From NCBI RefSeq assembly GCF_036346105.1, contig NZ_CP107812.1:1-64000 (forward strand): 64,000 nt of DNA. The letters are read 5' to 3'. The translations under genes and the position numbers were made by a program. Below, in pieces: positions 34,393-43,038 of this stretch. This stretch comes from Streptomyces sp. NBC_00539 (GTDB taxonomy: Bacteria; Actinomycetota; Actinomycetes; Streptomycetales; Streptomycetaceae). The notes below the pieces were generated by a model, which had not been told where the DNA came from, did no database searches, and saw only the letters and a list, made by a program, of their open reading frames with translations. Numbering within the stretch: position 1 is the stretch's first letter; the number at the start of each line of letters is the position of its first letter.

Positions 34393-34670
34393 TCGTCCAT
34401 GCAGAAGCCCGCGCAGTCGCTTCCTCAGTGGGGACACGAGGGGGCGGGGTTGATGGTCCACCTCGTTTACACCAACCAGCCCGACCGAAGGCCGGGCCCA
34501 CCGGCGCTGGCCCTCGGATGCTCAGCGGATCACCTGGGAGATGCCGCCAACACCGGCAGCAGCCTCGAAGGCAGCCGCTCACCATGTGAAGACGCCGTTT
34601 TCGTCGACGAGCGCATCTGACTCCACGGACGCGCGCACTCGTGCCGCGCCCGATCCAGGAATCCAGGCCG

Positions 34671-34788
34671 ATGTCCCTGTCTCAGCGGGTGCTGCTCCTG
34701 CTACTCGTCGTTGTGGTGCCTCGCTGTCGTCGGCAGTGCCGCCGTCGCGGTGCCTTTGGGGATCCTGATCAGCTCCACAGGGCTCTAG
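34671..34788 (+). pseudogene. Frameshifted small membrane peptide
   Basis: MSLSQRVLLLLLVVV in one frame is followed, after one-base displacement, by CLAVVGSAAVAVPLGILISS and TGL then TAG. Joined, they form one hydrophobic helix of a roughly 39-residue peptide, or the start of a truncated sensor protein. Supported only by hydrophobic continuity. Confidence 0.25.
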
Positions 34789-34797
34789 CCGCCGGTT

Positions 34798-37191
34798 TCA
34801 CCGGGCGTGGGTTGCCTTGTGCAGGTGTTGGCGAAGTTGTGCACGCAGTTGCGGTTGCGGGGCGCTCGCGCCGAGCCGTCGCAGGAAGTCGGCGGCCTCC
34901 CAGGTGATCAGGCCGCCTTGGCGGGAGAGGTACAGGCCCACCTGGTCGATGCCGAACTGGTCGTCGTAATCCAGCAGGAGGTATCCGGCGAGCTGGTAGA
35001 TCTCCTCGCGGCCCAGGCGGCGGGGGTCCTTGGTGGCTTTGCAGTCCAGCAGGAGGCCGTCGAGGATGTAGTCGGCGTCGGCGCCGCCGATGTCGCCGCT
35101 GCCGGTGAAGACCGGACCACACACCCGGGCGCTTTGCGGTAGGGCCCGGAAGACAGCGAACGGGCCGTCGGCGAGCTGCATCTGCTGATCGATGTCGGTC
35201 ACGACGTACTCGGGGACAGCCGCGGTGAGGTCGTCCAGGGTCGTGGCGGGGGTGGCAGAGCCGAGCATGCTGAAGCGGCGGATCTCACCAGTGCGGGCGA
35301 TGTCCTCGAAGAAGCCGGCAACGAAGCACAGCCGGATGAGCGTGTCCTCCTCCAGGCGGCCGGGATCGGCGAGGTGGGCGTCGACGGTGGCCAGCAGCTC
35401 ACGACCCGCGGTGTGAAGGGCTTTGCGGGAGGTGCGCGCCGGTGCTCCGCGCAGCCGCCCGGTCTCGTCGAGGAGCATGACGCCGGCGACGACGGCCAGT
35501 CCGAGCCGGCCGCCGAGGCTGAGGCGGAGGCGGTAGTCGATGGCGTGCCCTAGGGCTGACCAGTTCGGGTACTGCACGTCGATCGGCTGGACCGGGTGCG
35601 GGAGGCCGGCGATGCGGGTCTGGTAGTCGCGGACCAGGTTCTGGCTGTAGGGCAGGTGGGCTGCCATGAACTGCGAGATCGGTGAGGAGTCGTATCTCAG
35701 CTGGCCGGTCAGACTCAGTTCGATCATTGGCCGCCCGGCTACCGTGCCGTCCCGGCCGGCGTCGGACGTGGTCTTTTCGTACTCGTCGATCCAGGCGATG
35801 CCCTCGGGGTCCAGCAGTTGACGGGCGCGGCTGACGGCGACGTAGATCAGTCGCGCCTCGCTCGCGTTCAGTGGGCGCTGCAGGCCGTGGTCGTCCACCG
35901 GCGGGGCCATGAATCCCTTGCCGATGCGTACTGAGGGCCACTCCCGTCCCTTCGCCTTGTGCGCGGTGGAAACGGTGACCTGCGCCTTGTCTTCCGGGGA
36001 GAGGCGGTCCACCGCTTCGATGATCTGGTCTGGCCCGTAGGTGTCGACCAGCTGCACGATCGCTTTGAGGTCCTGGCCTGCCTTGTCCTGCTCGGCGTAC
36101 TCCTGCACCTCGCCCCAGGAGGAGAACAAGAACAGCTCCGGGTGGCTGGTGCGCTGCCCGACCTTGAGTTCCAGTGCGGCCTTGGCGATGCGCTGCAGCG
36201 CGCTGCCTCCGCCGGTCAGCGCCACCGGGATGCCGAGTCCCAGGTAGGACAGGACTTCGCTCATCGCGTCCACGTTGCCCCGGCACAGCACCGCCTCGGG
36301 CTGCGCCACCTTGCCAACTCGGGAGGCGGGGCCGTGGCCGGTCAGCTGCATCTCCGACTCGGCGTGTCCCAGCCACCGGTTGGCCACTTCGGCGATGGCC
36401 GGGCCGAAGCGGAAGGACTGGGTAAGGCGCAGCTGTTCGGCCGGGAAGCCGGTCATCACATCGCGGGCGTTGCGCCAGCCGTAGATCTGCTGGGCCGGGT
36501 CCCCGACACAGATTCTCTGGGCGTGCTGGGCGAGGAAGACTTCCTCCAGGACGGGGTTGGTGTCCTGCGCCTCGTCCAGAAGGACGAAGTCCGCGCCGAG
36601 CTGCGGGGAGGTCATCGCCCACAGCTTCATGTAGTGATCGTGCTCGAACCGCAGTCGGCCCGCGGGCGAGCAGATGTCCTCCCACGCACGGTGTGCGTAG
36701 GGCAGCAGGATACGGGCGAGGTAGTCCTGGCCGGGGCCGTCGAGGCCGTTGACCGGCTCCATGTGGCGTGCCATGACCTGCCGGTCAGTGGTGTAGCAGA
36801 ACTTGCGGACCATGCCCATCACCAGGCGCGCGGCGTGGGTTGTCTTGATTTGGCGGGAGTTGACGTCGAGGTCGTGGGTGATGCCGAGCAGGCGGGCGGT
36901 GTGCTTGGCGGGGATCCGGGCCGAGGCGTCCAGGCGCTCGCGGTAGTGGTGGCCGACGGCGCGGAAGGCCAGGGAGTGCGCGGTGCGGCATTCCACATTG
37001 GACCCGAATCGCCCGCGGGCGTCATCGGCGATCGCCCGGTTGAAGGCCACGTACAGCCCGCGCTCGCGGGTCGCGGCGCCCATCAGGATGAGCGTGGACG
37101 TCTTGCCTGTGCCGGCACCCGCGACCAATGCCAAGTCCCGGCCGGAGGCAAATACCTCACGGGCAGCCTGCTGTTCCTTCGTCGGCTCCAT
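34798..37191 (-). CDS. UvrD/PcrA-like helicase fused to PD-(D/E)XK nuclease
   Basis: 797 aa. Superfamily 1 motifs in order: GAGTGKT (Walker A, residues 25-31), LLDEAQDTNP (II), GDPAQQIYGWRN (III), VSTAHKAKGREW (V) and LIYVAVSRARQ (VI). After a spacer, GDIGGADADYILDGLLLDCK gives the D...(D)xK signature of a RecB-type nuclease. A translocating helicase joined to a nuclease suits DNA end processing or anti-phage defence. There is no partner gene in the same direction, so it may act alone. It is not the telomere-linked TtrA-type helicase. Confidence 0.82.
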   Translation of the reverse strand: MEPTKEQQAAREVFASGRDLALVAGAGTGKTSTLILMGAATRERGLYVAFNRAIADDARGRFGSNVECRTAHSLAFRAVGHHYRERLDASARIPAKHTARLLGITHDLDVNSRQIKTTHAARLVMGMVRKFCYTTDRQVMARHMEPVNGLDGPGQDYLARILLPYAHRAWEDICSPAGRLRFEHDHYMKLWAMTSPQLGADFVLLDEAQDTNPVLEEVFLAQHAQRICVGDPAQQIYGWRNARDVMTGFPAEQLRLTQSFRFGPAIAEVANRWLGHAESEMQLTGHGPASRVGKVAQPEAVLCRGNVDAMSEVLSYLGLGIPVALTGGGSALQRIAKAALELKVGQRTSHPELFLFSSWGEVQEYAEQDKAGQDLKAIVQLVDTYGPDQIIEAVDRLSPEDKAQVTVSTAHKAKGREWPSVRIGKGFMAPPVDDHGLQRPLNASEARLIYVAVSRARQLLDPEGIAWIDEYEKTTSDAGRDGTVAGRPMIELSLTGQLRYDSSPISQFMAAHLPYSQNLVRDYQTRIAGLPHPVQPIDVQYPNWSALGHAIDYRLRLSLGGRLGLAVVAGVMLLDETGRLRGAPARTSRKALHTAGRELLATVDAHLADPGRLEEDTLIRLCFVAGFFEDIARTGEIRRFSMLGSATPATTLDDLTAAVPEYVVTDIDQQMQLADGPFAVFRALPQSARVCGPVFTGSGDIGGADADYILDGLLLDCKATKDPRRLGREEIYQLAGYLLLDYDDQFGIDQVGLYLSRQGGLITWEAADFLRRLGASAPQPQLRAQLRQHLHKATHAR

Positions 37192-37454
37192 GTCCTGGGG
37201 TTCCTCCCTGGGAAGCGCGGTTTCACGAACCGCAGCCCCAGAGATTCCCCACGCTGACGACCGTGAGTCAATGCAATCACACGTTCGGTGATCATTTTCG
37301 GACAGAGGTGGGTGTGTGCGTATGTGCTGTGAACCCGAGTTCGACCGCGCGTGTCGGGGCCAGTGCGGTGGCGAGGTCAGGTGCGGGGTTATCTCGGCCA
37401 GTCCGCGCCTGCTGGAACCGGGTAGTACGCGTTCTCCTCACCTACGACCGTGGC

Positions 37455-37808
37455 CTACCGGAGGGGAACGAGCAGGCCGAAGGCGACCGCCGCCCGGCGA
37501 CACCCAGCCAACGCCGCGGCGAGTTCGACGCGCACATCCCTCCCCGGCTCGTAAGCGGCGGCCGCCGCGCGGACGGCCGCCTCGCGCAGTTCACAGCGGG
37601 CAAGGTCCGCTCCCCCCGGCAGGCCCGTGCAGGAGGCTGCGCCCTCAACCGCGTCCAGAAGCAGCGCGATCGTCTCCGGAGCGTACGGGTGGCGGCGTAC
37701 GTACACGTCCAGCGTCCCCGGCACCCACGCGGCGAGCTGGGCGTGGATGGCCTCACACACGGCGCCGACCGCGTCGGCGGACGCCGACCGGACGGTGATG
37801 TCCTCCAT
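37455..37808 (-). CDS. Hypothetical protein, 117 aa
   Basis: From the ATG at 37808: MEDITVRSASADAVGAVCEA, then LDVYVRRHPYAPETIALLLD and an Ala-rich helical end. The composition is convincing, but the ribosome site is weak and the open frame extends upstream. Not recognised. Confidence 0.5.
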   Translation of the reverse strand: MEDITVRSASADAVGAVCEAIHAQLAAWVPGTLDVYVRRHPYAPETIALLLDAVEGAASCTGLPGGADLARCELREAAVRAAAAAYEPGRDVRVELAAALAGCRRAAVAFGLLVPLR

Positions 37809-38041
37809 GACGTCCGTGGTGGCCCCCACTACCGACAACGCCTCGGCACTCCCCTCAGCATCCGCCTCCGCACAGCTGATGACGCTTTTTGCGAAATCCC
37901 CATCCCGTGCGTGGGGAATGGACAGACCTGATCGCCGCGATTCCTCACCCACCCGTAGCCGTCGCGCACCGCGCCACGTGGTCCTGCCCGGTGCGGCACA
38001 ATCGCGTTCGACTGGGCGGACACGATGGTGGGGGTGGGAAA

Positions 38042-38704
38042 GTGGGACTTTTTGGCTCGCGAAGCCGGCGTACGGGCATACCGAACGAGCCGGCACTACT
38101 GGCTGCGGCTGCTGAGAATCCCGGCGGAAGCGTCGCCGAGATCGACCCGTCGTACATCGACGACCCCAACGGCTACGTACCTCCCGAGGCGATCCGCGGC
38201 GCGTGGGTGGTGGACAGCAACGGGCAACTGACAGGCAAGTACCAGGAGAACCCCCGTCACGGGGTGCCACAGGACGACTTCAGCAAGCTCACCGATCCTG
38301 ATCACTGGCTGGGCTGGCTCGGCGATGATCCGGCGGCCGCCGTCCGGAAGGGCATCGAAGGGTCATTGTGCGCCCAGGTGGCAGACGCAGTGGTCGAGTG
38401 GGTCAAGGTCCTTGAAGCGCCCCGGTTTCTGACGGCCGGGCGTCGACATGCTGAGGACGAGCAGGTCATGTTGGTCACCCGCGCGGCACTCGCCGCGCGG
38501 TTTGCGTTGTCCGTGCACTCAGCGCAGCACGGGCGTTCCGTCCTCCTTGGGGTGTTCTCCTGGGCGGCGGTGAACCTTTCACCGCCCGGATCACGAAAGG
38601 ATCGGCACTGGCTTGACCTGGGCGTCGGGTTGGACTGGGCCGGCGAACGGCTTCAAGGGCGGCTCTACGGGATTGACGACGCAGACGGCACCGCCGAGCA
38701 GTAG
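38042..38704 (+). CDS. Hypothetical protein, 220 aa
   Basis: GTG start at 38042 (MGLFGSRSRRTGIPNEPALL). It has PSYIDDPNGYVPPEAIRGAW and DSNGQLTGKYQENPRHGVPQ, then a helical C-terminal half (VADAVVEWVKVLEAPRFLTA). No signal peptide and no known domain. The two hairpins at 38794-38842 follow. Confidence 0.6.
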   Translation: MGLFGSRSRRTGIPNEPALLAAAAENPGGSVAEIDPSYIDDPNGYVPPEAIRGAWVVDSNGQLTGKYQENPRHGVPQDDFSKLTDPDHWLGWLGDDPAAAVRKGIEGSLCAQVADAVVEWVKVLEAPRFLTAGRRHAEDEQVMLVTRAALAARFALSVHSAQHGRSVLLGVFSWAAVNLSPPGSRKDRHWLDLGVGLDWAGERLQGRLYGIDDADGTAEQ

Positions 38705-38793
38705 ATCGGTACGCCACTGCGGTACCTGCGGGGAGATGTGAGGCTGGGGGCTCATGACTGTAAGGGCAACCTCTCATAGCGCACTCTCGCCGA

Positions 38794-38842
38794 CGGTCTC
38801 CTCCCGGAGGAGGAGACCGGTCCGGGACGCAGGTCCCGGACC
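38794..38842. terminator. Two adjacent perfect hairpins
   Basis: 38794-38819 (11-bp stem, CGGA loop) is abutted by 38819-38842 (10-bp stem, GCAG loop). They lie between the stop at 38704 and the start at 38956 and are likely terminator and/or leader structure of the peptidase gene. Confidence 0.6.
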
Positions 38843-38955
38843 AGGCGTGGACAGGACGGGGGTCCTCGTGCCCTCGAGTGATGTGCCGTACCAGGGCGGG
38901 TTCCTAGCCTCGGGGCATGCGATCACACGAAGCGGACGATACTCAAGGAGACCCC

Positions 38956-40527
38956 GTGGCCACTGTCAGCCCCGCCACACGCCGCGCCTTGGCCGTGAGC
39001 TTCACCCTCGCCGCCTGCCTCACGTCCTCCCCAGTCCTGGCCACGGCCGCCGAGACCCCCGCCCAGGACAGCTCCGGGGCCGGACTGGACAGGTATTACC
39101 GCCAGCACCTCGGCTGGGGCAGCTGCATCAAGGGCGCCGACGACACCACGGGCCGCGATCTGGACCAGGCGGGCGTGCAGTGCGCCGACGTGACCGTGCC
39201 CCTGGACTACGCCGACCCCCGGGGGCGCACGATCACCGTGGCGATCTCCCGGCTCAAGGCCACCGACACCCGCCATCGCATCGGCGCGATACTCCTCAAC
39301 AACGGCGGTCCGGGCGGTCCCGCGCTCCAGTCTCCGCCGCAGGCCCGTGCGTCGATGAAGGAGGTCGGCGCGCGCTACGACATCGTCGGCTTCGACCCGC
39401 GCTTCATCGGGCGCAGCACCGCGCTGGACTGCGGCTTGCCCGTCGGCATGACCTGGCTGTCCGCCGGCACCGGCCGGGCGGGCTTCGACCGCCAGGTCGC
39501 CCTGCAGAAGAGCCTCGCCGACAAGTGCCGGGCCAAGGACGCCGAGGTGCTCCCGCACATCACCACCCGCAACACGGCCCGCGACATGGACGTCATCCGC
39601 GGCACGCTCGGCGAGCGGAAGATCTCCTTCCTGGGCTACTCGTACGGTACGTACTTGGGCACGGTCTACACGCAGATGTTCCCCGGCCGCCACGACCGGA
39701 TGGTGCTGGACGGGGCGATCAACCCTAGCGACTACCGCCCCCGGCTGCTGAGGGGCACCGAGCGCGAGAACGAGAAGGCTCTGTCCGACTGGGCCGCCTG
39801 GGCCGCGGAGCACCACGACACCTACGGCCTCGGCCGCAGCCGCGCCGAGGTGCTCGTCGCCGTCGACCGCATCGTCGCGGCGGCCGCACGCGGTGCGCTG
39901 ACCATCGGCGTCGGCGCCGATGCCTTCCGGATCGACGACAGCCAGGTGCCGCTCCTCCTCTTTTCGGGCATCGCGGACGACACCGCCCCGGCGCGGGCGT
40001 CGTTCGGCGAGCTGGTTTCCGCTCTGGCCAAAGCCGCGGAGGGCCGGCCGGCGACGGTGCCGCCGATGCTCGTCCCGGAGCTCCGGTACGTGCTGCGCGG
40101 TGAGGGCGAGCCCACCGGCGCGCAGTCCGCCGTCATCTGCGGGGACGTCGCCGCCGCGCGCGATCCCGAGCTCTACTGGCGGGACATCGAGCGAAACCGC
40201 ATCGCGCACCCGCTTTTCGGCGCTCTGACCAACAACATCAACCCGTGCGCCTTCTGGGACTCGCCGCGCGAAGAGCCCACCCGGGTGCGGCGCGATGTCT
40301 CTGCACTGATCGTCGCCGCCACCGGGGACCCGCGTACGACGTACAAGGGAAGCGTCGAGCTGCACAAGCAGCTGCCGAGCTCCAGGCTGGTCACCCTCGA
40401 AGGTGCCAACCGGCACGCCCTCTTCGGGCGTTACGGCAACGTGTGCGTGGACGACCAGGTCAACCGGTACCTGGCCACCGGCAAGCTGCCGGCGAGGGAC
40501 CGGACCTGCGTCAAGCAGGCGGGGTAG
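38956..40527 (+). CDS. Secreted alpha/beta-hydrolase, tripeptidyl-aminopeptidase type
   Basis: 523 aa from the GTG at 38956 (AAGGAG 5 nt upstream). Signal peptide up to LATAAETPAQD. An oxyanion-type LLNNGGPGGP, the nucleophile elbow FLGYSYGTYLG (Ser), an Asp in VAATGDPRTTY and a terminal His in GANRHALFGRYGNVCVDD place it in the S33/TAP family, which removes tripeptides from exported proteins or mycelial protease substrates. Three to four cysteine pairs may stabilise it outside the cell. Confidence 0.9.
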   Translation: MATVSPATRRALAVSFTLAACLTSSPVLATAAETPAQDSSGAGLDRYYRQHLGWGSCIKGADDTTGRDLDQAGVQCADVTVPLDYADPRGRTITVAISRLKATDTRHRIGAILLNNGGPGGPALQSPPQARASMKEVGARYDIVGFDPRFIGRSTALDCGLPVGMTWLSAGTGRAGFDRQVALQKSLADKCRAKDAEVLPHITTRNTARDMDVIRGTLGERKISFLGYSYGTYLGTVYTQMFPGRHDRMVLDGAINPSDYRPRLLRGTERENEKALSDWAAWAAEHHDTYGLGRSRAEVLVAVDRIVAAAARGALTIGVGADAFRIDDSQVPLLLFSGIADDTAPARASFGELVSALAKAAEGRPATVPPMLVPELRYVLRGEGEPTGAQSAVICGDVAAARDPELYWRDIERNRIAHPLFGALTNNINPCAFWDSPREEPTRVRRDVSALIVAATGDPRTTYKGSVELHKQLPSSRLVTLEGANRHALFGRYGNVCVDDQVNRYLATGKLPARDRTCVKQAG

Positions 40528-40534
40528 CGGCCCA

Positions 40535-40636
40535 CGGTTCACGTTCCGAACGAGGAGTCCGGTCCGGGAACACGGGCTCGATGCGGGCCCACTGGGCGTC
40601 AGTCAGCGACACACATGAACCAACGATCAGATGATC
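40535..40636 (-). pseudogene. IS5-family transposase, N-terminal scrap
   Basis: Minus-strand SLTDAQWARIEPVFPDRTPR is the standard N-terminus of IS5-type transposases (LTDAQWARIEPLLP). The frame ends within a few codons. It points to a deleted IS; the C-terminal scrap at 42845-42960 may be its other end. Confidence 0.7.
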
Positions 40637-40939
40637 CACAGGCAGGATGCCCGCGTGGCGTTCTTCGACTCCTATAGCCGCACCGAGGAGACCGAGGCCG
40701 GCGCGTGGCGGCGGCACGTGTACGAGGTGCGACACCTCGGCGCGCTGCCCCGAAACAAGCACCGAACAGGACCAACGCACCACGGCCCGCTGTCTGCCAA
40801 CCACCTCCCCCTTCACGCTCCATGACAGTGAAATGTAGGTGGTCTGACCAGGCAAAATGCAGACCCGCCGGAAATACGCCTTCCCCCCAGGTTTCCCCCC
40901 GGTTGACCGGGGCGGACCAGGCACCGGGAAAGCGGCCGC

Positions 40940-41134
40940 ATGATCGAACGCCGCCTACTGGGCACCGGACCCTGTCCCACCACACACGCCACCGAACCCC
41001 ACGGCGGACGCCGAGCCCGACTCGCCGCAGAAGGCACCGACGCCAACGCGCCCGCCCAGGCCGCCACCGACAACCACCCGGCCGTCCCCGGCCGACGAAC
41101 CCTCGACCCCAGCACCACCCCCGACCGCAACTGA
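40940..41134 (+). CDS. Small ORF inside the dispersed repeat (copy A)
   Basis: 64 aa starting MIERRLLGTGPCPTTHATEP and containing GGRRARLAAEGTDAN and AVPGRRTL, conserved with copy B at 61542 at the protein level (GTGP, HG-RRARLAAEGTDA, AQAATD, AVPGRRTL). Conservation could reflect DNA-level copying rather than coding. Function unknown. Confidence 0.35.
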   Translation: MIERRLLGTGPCPTTHATEPHGGRRARLAAEGTDANAPAQAATDNHPAVPGRRTLDPSTTPDRN

Positions 41135-41169
41135 CCCCAGCACCACCCCCGACCGCAACTGACCCCAGC
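41105..41169. repeat. 28-bp tandem repeat, 2.3 copies
   Basis: Two identical 28-mers (41105-41132, 41133-41160), each starting GACCCCAGCACCACCC, and a partial third. It is present in copy A of the dispersed repeat but not as a tandem in copy B. The first unit contains the stop of the small ORF. Confidence 0.8.
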
Positions 41170-41519
41170 GCACACTGCGCGCCCGCACGCCCCGCTCCTC
41201 CCTCAGGCCAGAACCGGGTGGGCGGCCGCGCGCACCGCCGCGCACCGTCACCGGCAGCAGCCGGCACTCACCGAAAAACTCACCACCGGCCCGCCACTCA
41301 CCAGAAAAGTCACCAGTGGCTTTGTAGCCGGGTGTCGAGGACGTCTGTTGTCCTGCCGTGGCAACACTCGCCTCATCCGGAATAGTGATGTCGTTGAATT
41401 CGGGGAACGCCTCGGTGCTTGCTTCGGGACCGTGGTTGTGCTCACCTGCGCAACGCAACGGACCTGGCGAGACCCACTCGATCCACAGCCCCACGCGGGA
41501 TGGGCCGGAAAGGTCCTGG

Positions 41520-42176
41520 CTAGTCGTCGACGGCCCCCGGGGCCAGGGCCGGGGCCGGGAACGCGAAGCGGGCCTCGGCGCCTGACCACCAGACGCCGAC
41601 GGCGAAGACGGCAGTGGCCTCCAGCAGGGCAGCGCGATCGAGCCCGCCGCAGGGCAGAGGCGTGCAGTCCATGGAGGTGATGATCTCCGCCACCCGCGTG
41701 GCGGCGCCTGGCTGGTCGGTGCAGAACGGGACCGCCAGCGGGGACCCTTCGAAGAGCGGCCGGTCCAGGGTCCAGATGCTCTCGTGGCACACCCCGAACG
41801 CCTTCACCACATGGGCGCCGGGGGCGGCTTCCGCGATGAGCCGGGCGACGGAGATGGCGCCGCCCGTGGTCAGGGCCGGGCCGTCCTCGCCCGGCGCCAT
41901 GGGAACGGTGCAGTCGATCACCGTCCGCCCGGCGAGCAGGTGGGCCAGTTCCTTGGCCAGCTGCGGCGCGGCGCCCGCGGGCACGGCGAGGAGTACCACG
42001 TCGCCGTGGGCCACGGCCTCGGCGAGGCTGCCGTGCGCGGAGGCGCCGGTGAGCAGGGCGGTGCGGGAGGCGGCTTCGGTGTCCCGCCCGCCCACCCGAA
42101 CGTCATGGCCAGCGCGTACCCAGGCCGCGCCGAGGGCCGTGGACATCGCCCCTGTACCAAGAATGCCGATGCGCAT
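41520..42176 (-). CDS. F420/NADP-dependent reductase-type dehydrogenase
   Basis: 218 aa. The N-terminal Rossmann motif is MRIGILGTGAMSTALGAAWV; RVGGRDTEAAS follows, then DVVLLAVPAGAAPQLAKELA and an F420-reductase-like AHVVKAFGVCHESIW. Such enzymes pass hydride between NADP and F420 or act on unknown small molecules. Divergent from an HxlR regulator gene with a palindromic operator between. Confidence 0.87.
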   Translation of the reverse strand: MRIGILGTGAMSTALGAAWVRAGHDVRVGGRDTEAASRTALLTGASAHGSLAEAVAHGDVVLLAVPAGAAPQLAKELAHLLAGRTVIDCTVPMAPGEDGPALTTGGAISVARLIAEAAPGAHVVKAFGVCHESIWTLDRPLFEGSPLAVPFCTDQPGAATRVAEIITSMDCTPLPCGGLDRAALLEATAVFAVGVWWSGAEARFAFPAPALAPGAVDD

Positions 42177-42239
42177 GTGCTGCTCCTGTCGTCCGTGTCG
42201 CGAGACGTGCGAGGTGTGACGGAAAGGACGCTAGGCGCG

Positions 42240-42267
42240 CCGATGCACACCACGTGGTGTGCATCGG
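42240..42267. promoter_or_regulatory. 28-bp perfect palindromic operator
   Basis: The sequence is perfectly self-complementary, centred on CACGTG (GATGCACACCAC and its complement). It sits between the divergent reductase (start 42176) and HxlR (start 42286) genes and only 19 bp before the HxlR start. It is the expected binding site of the regulator. Confidence 0.75.
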
Positions 42268-42285
42268 GCCGGGCAGGATGATCGC

Positions 42286-42711
42286 GTGAGCGACACGGCG
42301 GCACAGGCAGACGAACGAGGCATGGGCGAGGACCTGGGCGGCGGCGAGTACGCCGCGGACTGCCAGGCGAGGGTGGCCTTCGAAGTCCTGTCGAACCGCT
42401 GGGACAGCGTGATCGTGTACATCCTCGGCGAGAGCGGGCCCATGAGGCCACGCGCGTTGATCACACGCATCGGCGGGATCAGCCCCAAGGTCCTCAACGA
42501 AGCCCTGCGCCGCCTTGAGTACAACGGTCTGGTCGCACGCCAGGCGTACGCCGAGGCCCCGCCACGCGTCGACTACTCCCTCACCGAGGCGGGCGTCGCA
42601 CTGCTGGGCCCGATCCGTGCGATGGGCGCGTGGGCGGGACGCTACACAGAAGCCGTCCTGGCGGCCCAAGCCCGCTTCGCACCCCGAGAAGACCGCCCGT
42701 ACGGGAGCTAA
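42286..42711 (+). CDS. HxlR-family transcriptional regulator
   Basis: 141 aa from a GTG at 42286; an ATG at 42322 is an alternative. Winged helix with LSNRWDSVIVYILGESGPMR, PRALITRIGGISPKVLNEAL and the HxlR wing YAEAPPRVDYSLTEAGVALL. The Cys near the N-terminus (AADCQARVAF) is the position that in HypR/YodB senses electrophiles or quinones. Probably controls itself and the divergent reductase. Confidence 0.9.
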   Translation: MSDTAAQADERGMGEDLGGGEYAADCQARVAFEVLSNRWDSVIVYILGESGPMRPRALITRIGGISPKVLNEALRRLEYNGLVARQAYAEAPPRVDYSLTEAGVALLGPIRAMGAWAGRYTEAVLAAQARFAPREDRPYGS

Positions 42712-42844
42712 CCAGGACGTCTTACTACCCCTGACTTGGCCGACGAGCCGGCACTGGAGGCCGCCGTCGCGCGACACCCGCAGGACTCTGTTCCCGTTTC
42801 TCGCCACCATTTCCCCAAGAGCTCGTAACAGGATCATGAGTCGC

Positions 42845-42960
42845 GCTTGTTGACGCGTCGTCAGCATATGAGGCTGCAGGCGAGGGAGACGAACGCGTCG
42901 TAGTGCTCGGTGCGGCGTTCCCATTGGACGGCGAGTCGTGCGGCGCGTGGCCGGTTTCGT
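42845..42960 (-). pseudogene. IS5-type transposase, C-terminal scrap
   Basis: Minus-strand TRLAVQWERRTEHYDAFVSL then ACSLIC and a stop is the common end of IS5-family transposases. It faces the same way as the N-terminal scrap at 40535. Confidence 0.6.
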
Positions 42961-43038
42961 TACTGCCTTCTTCCTGTACGGCATCGGGATGACCGATTCT
43001 GGCCGGATAGCAGACCTGGGCTGTGTGAGGAGAATTGC

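Larger units (their letters stand above)
40850..41320 (+). repeat. Dispersed 0.45-kb repeat, copy A
   Basis: It shares with copy B (about 61400-61860) GGTCTGACCAGGCA(A/T)AATGCA, a TTCCCCC(C/T)AGG-rich leader, TGACCG(G/A)G(G/A)CGGACCAG, an open frame starting MIERR(L/P)LGTG, then CACCGGCAGCAGCCGGCACT and the motifs CTCACCGAAAAACTCACC and CACCAGAAAAGTCACC. Both copies have the same orientation. No transposase is inside, so it may be a MITE-like or plasmid-derived unit. Confidence 0.7.

Noticed and set aside
34798-37191. Telomere-associated TtrA-type helicase
   Set aside because: The motifs are those of UvrD/PcrA-type SF1 helicases with a RecB-like nuclease, not of the superfamily 2 helicases known near streptomycete telomeres.
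38923-40542. 539-codon minus-strand frame opposite the peptidase gene
   Set aside because: It mirrors the sense gene over its full length, has Arg/Gly-rich composition and no recognisable domain.
42845-42960. Complete IS between the two IS5 scraps (40535-42960)
   Set aside because: The scraps flank intact reductase and HxlR genes with their own operator; there is no continuous transposase between them, so they are at most remains of a disrupted IS.
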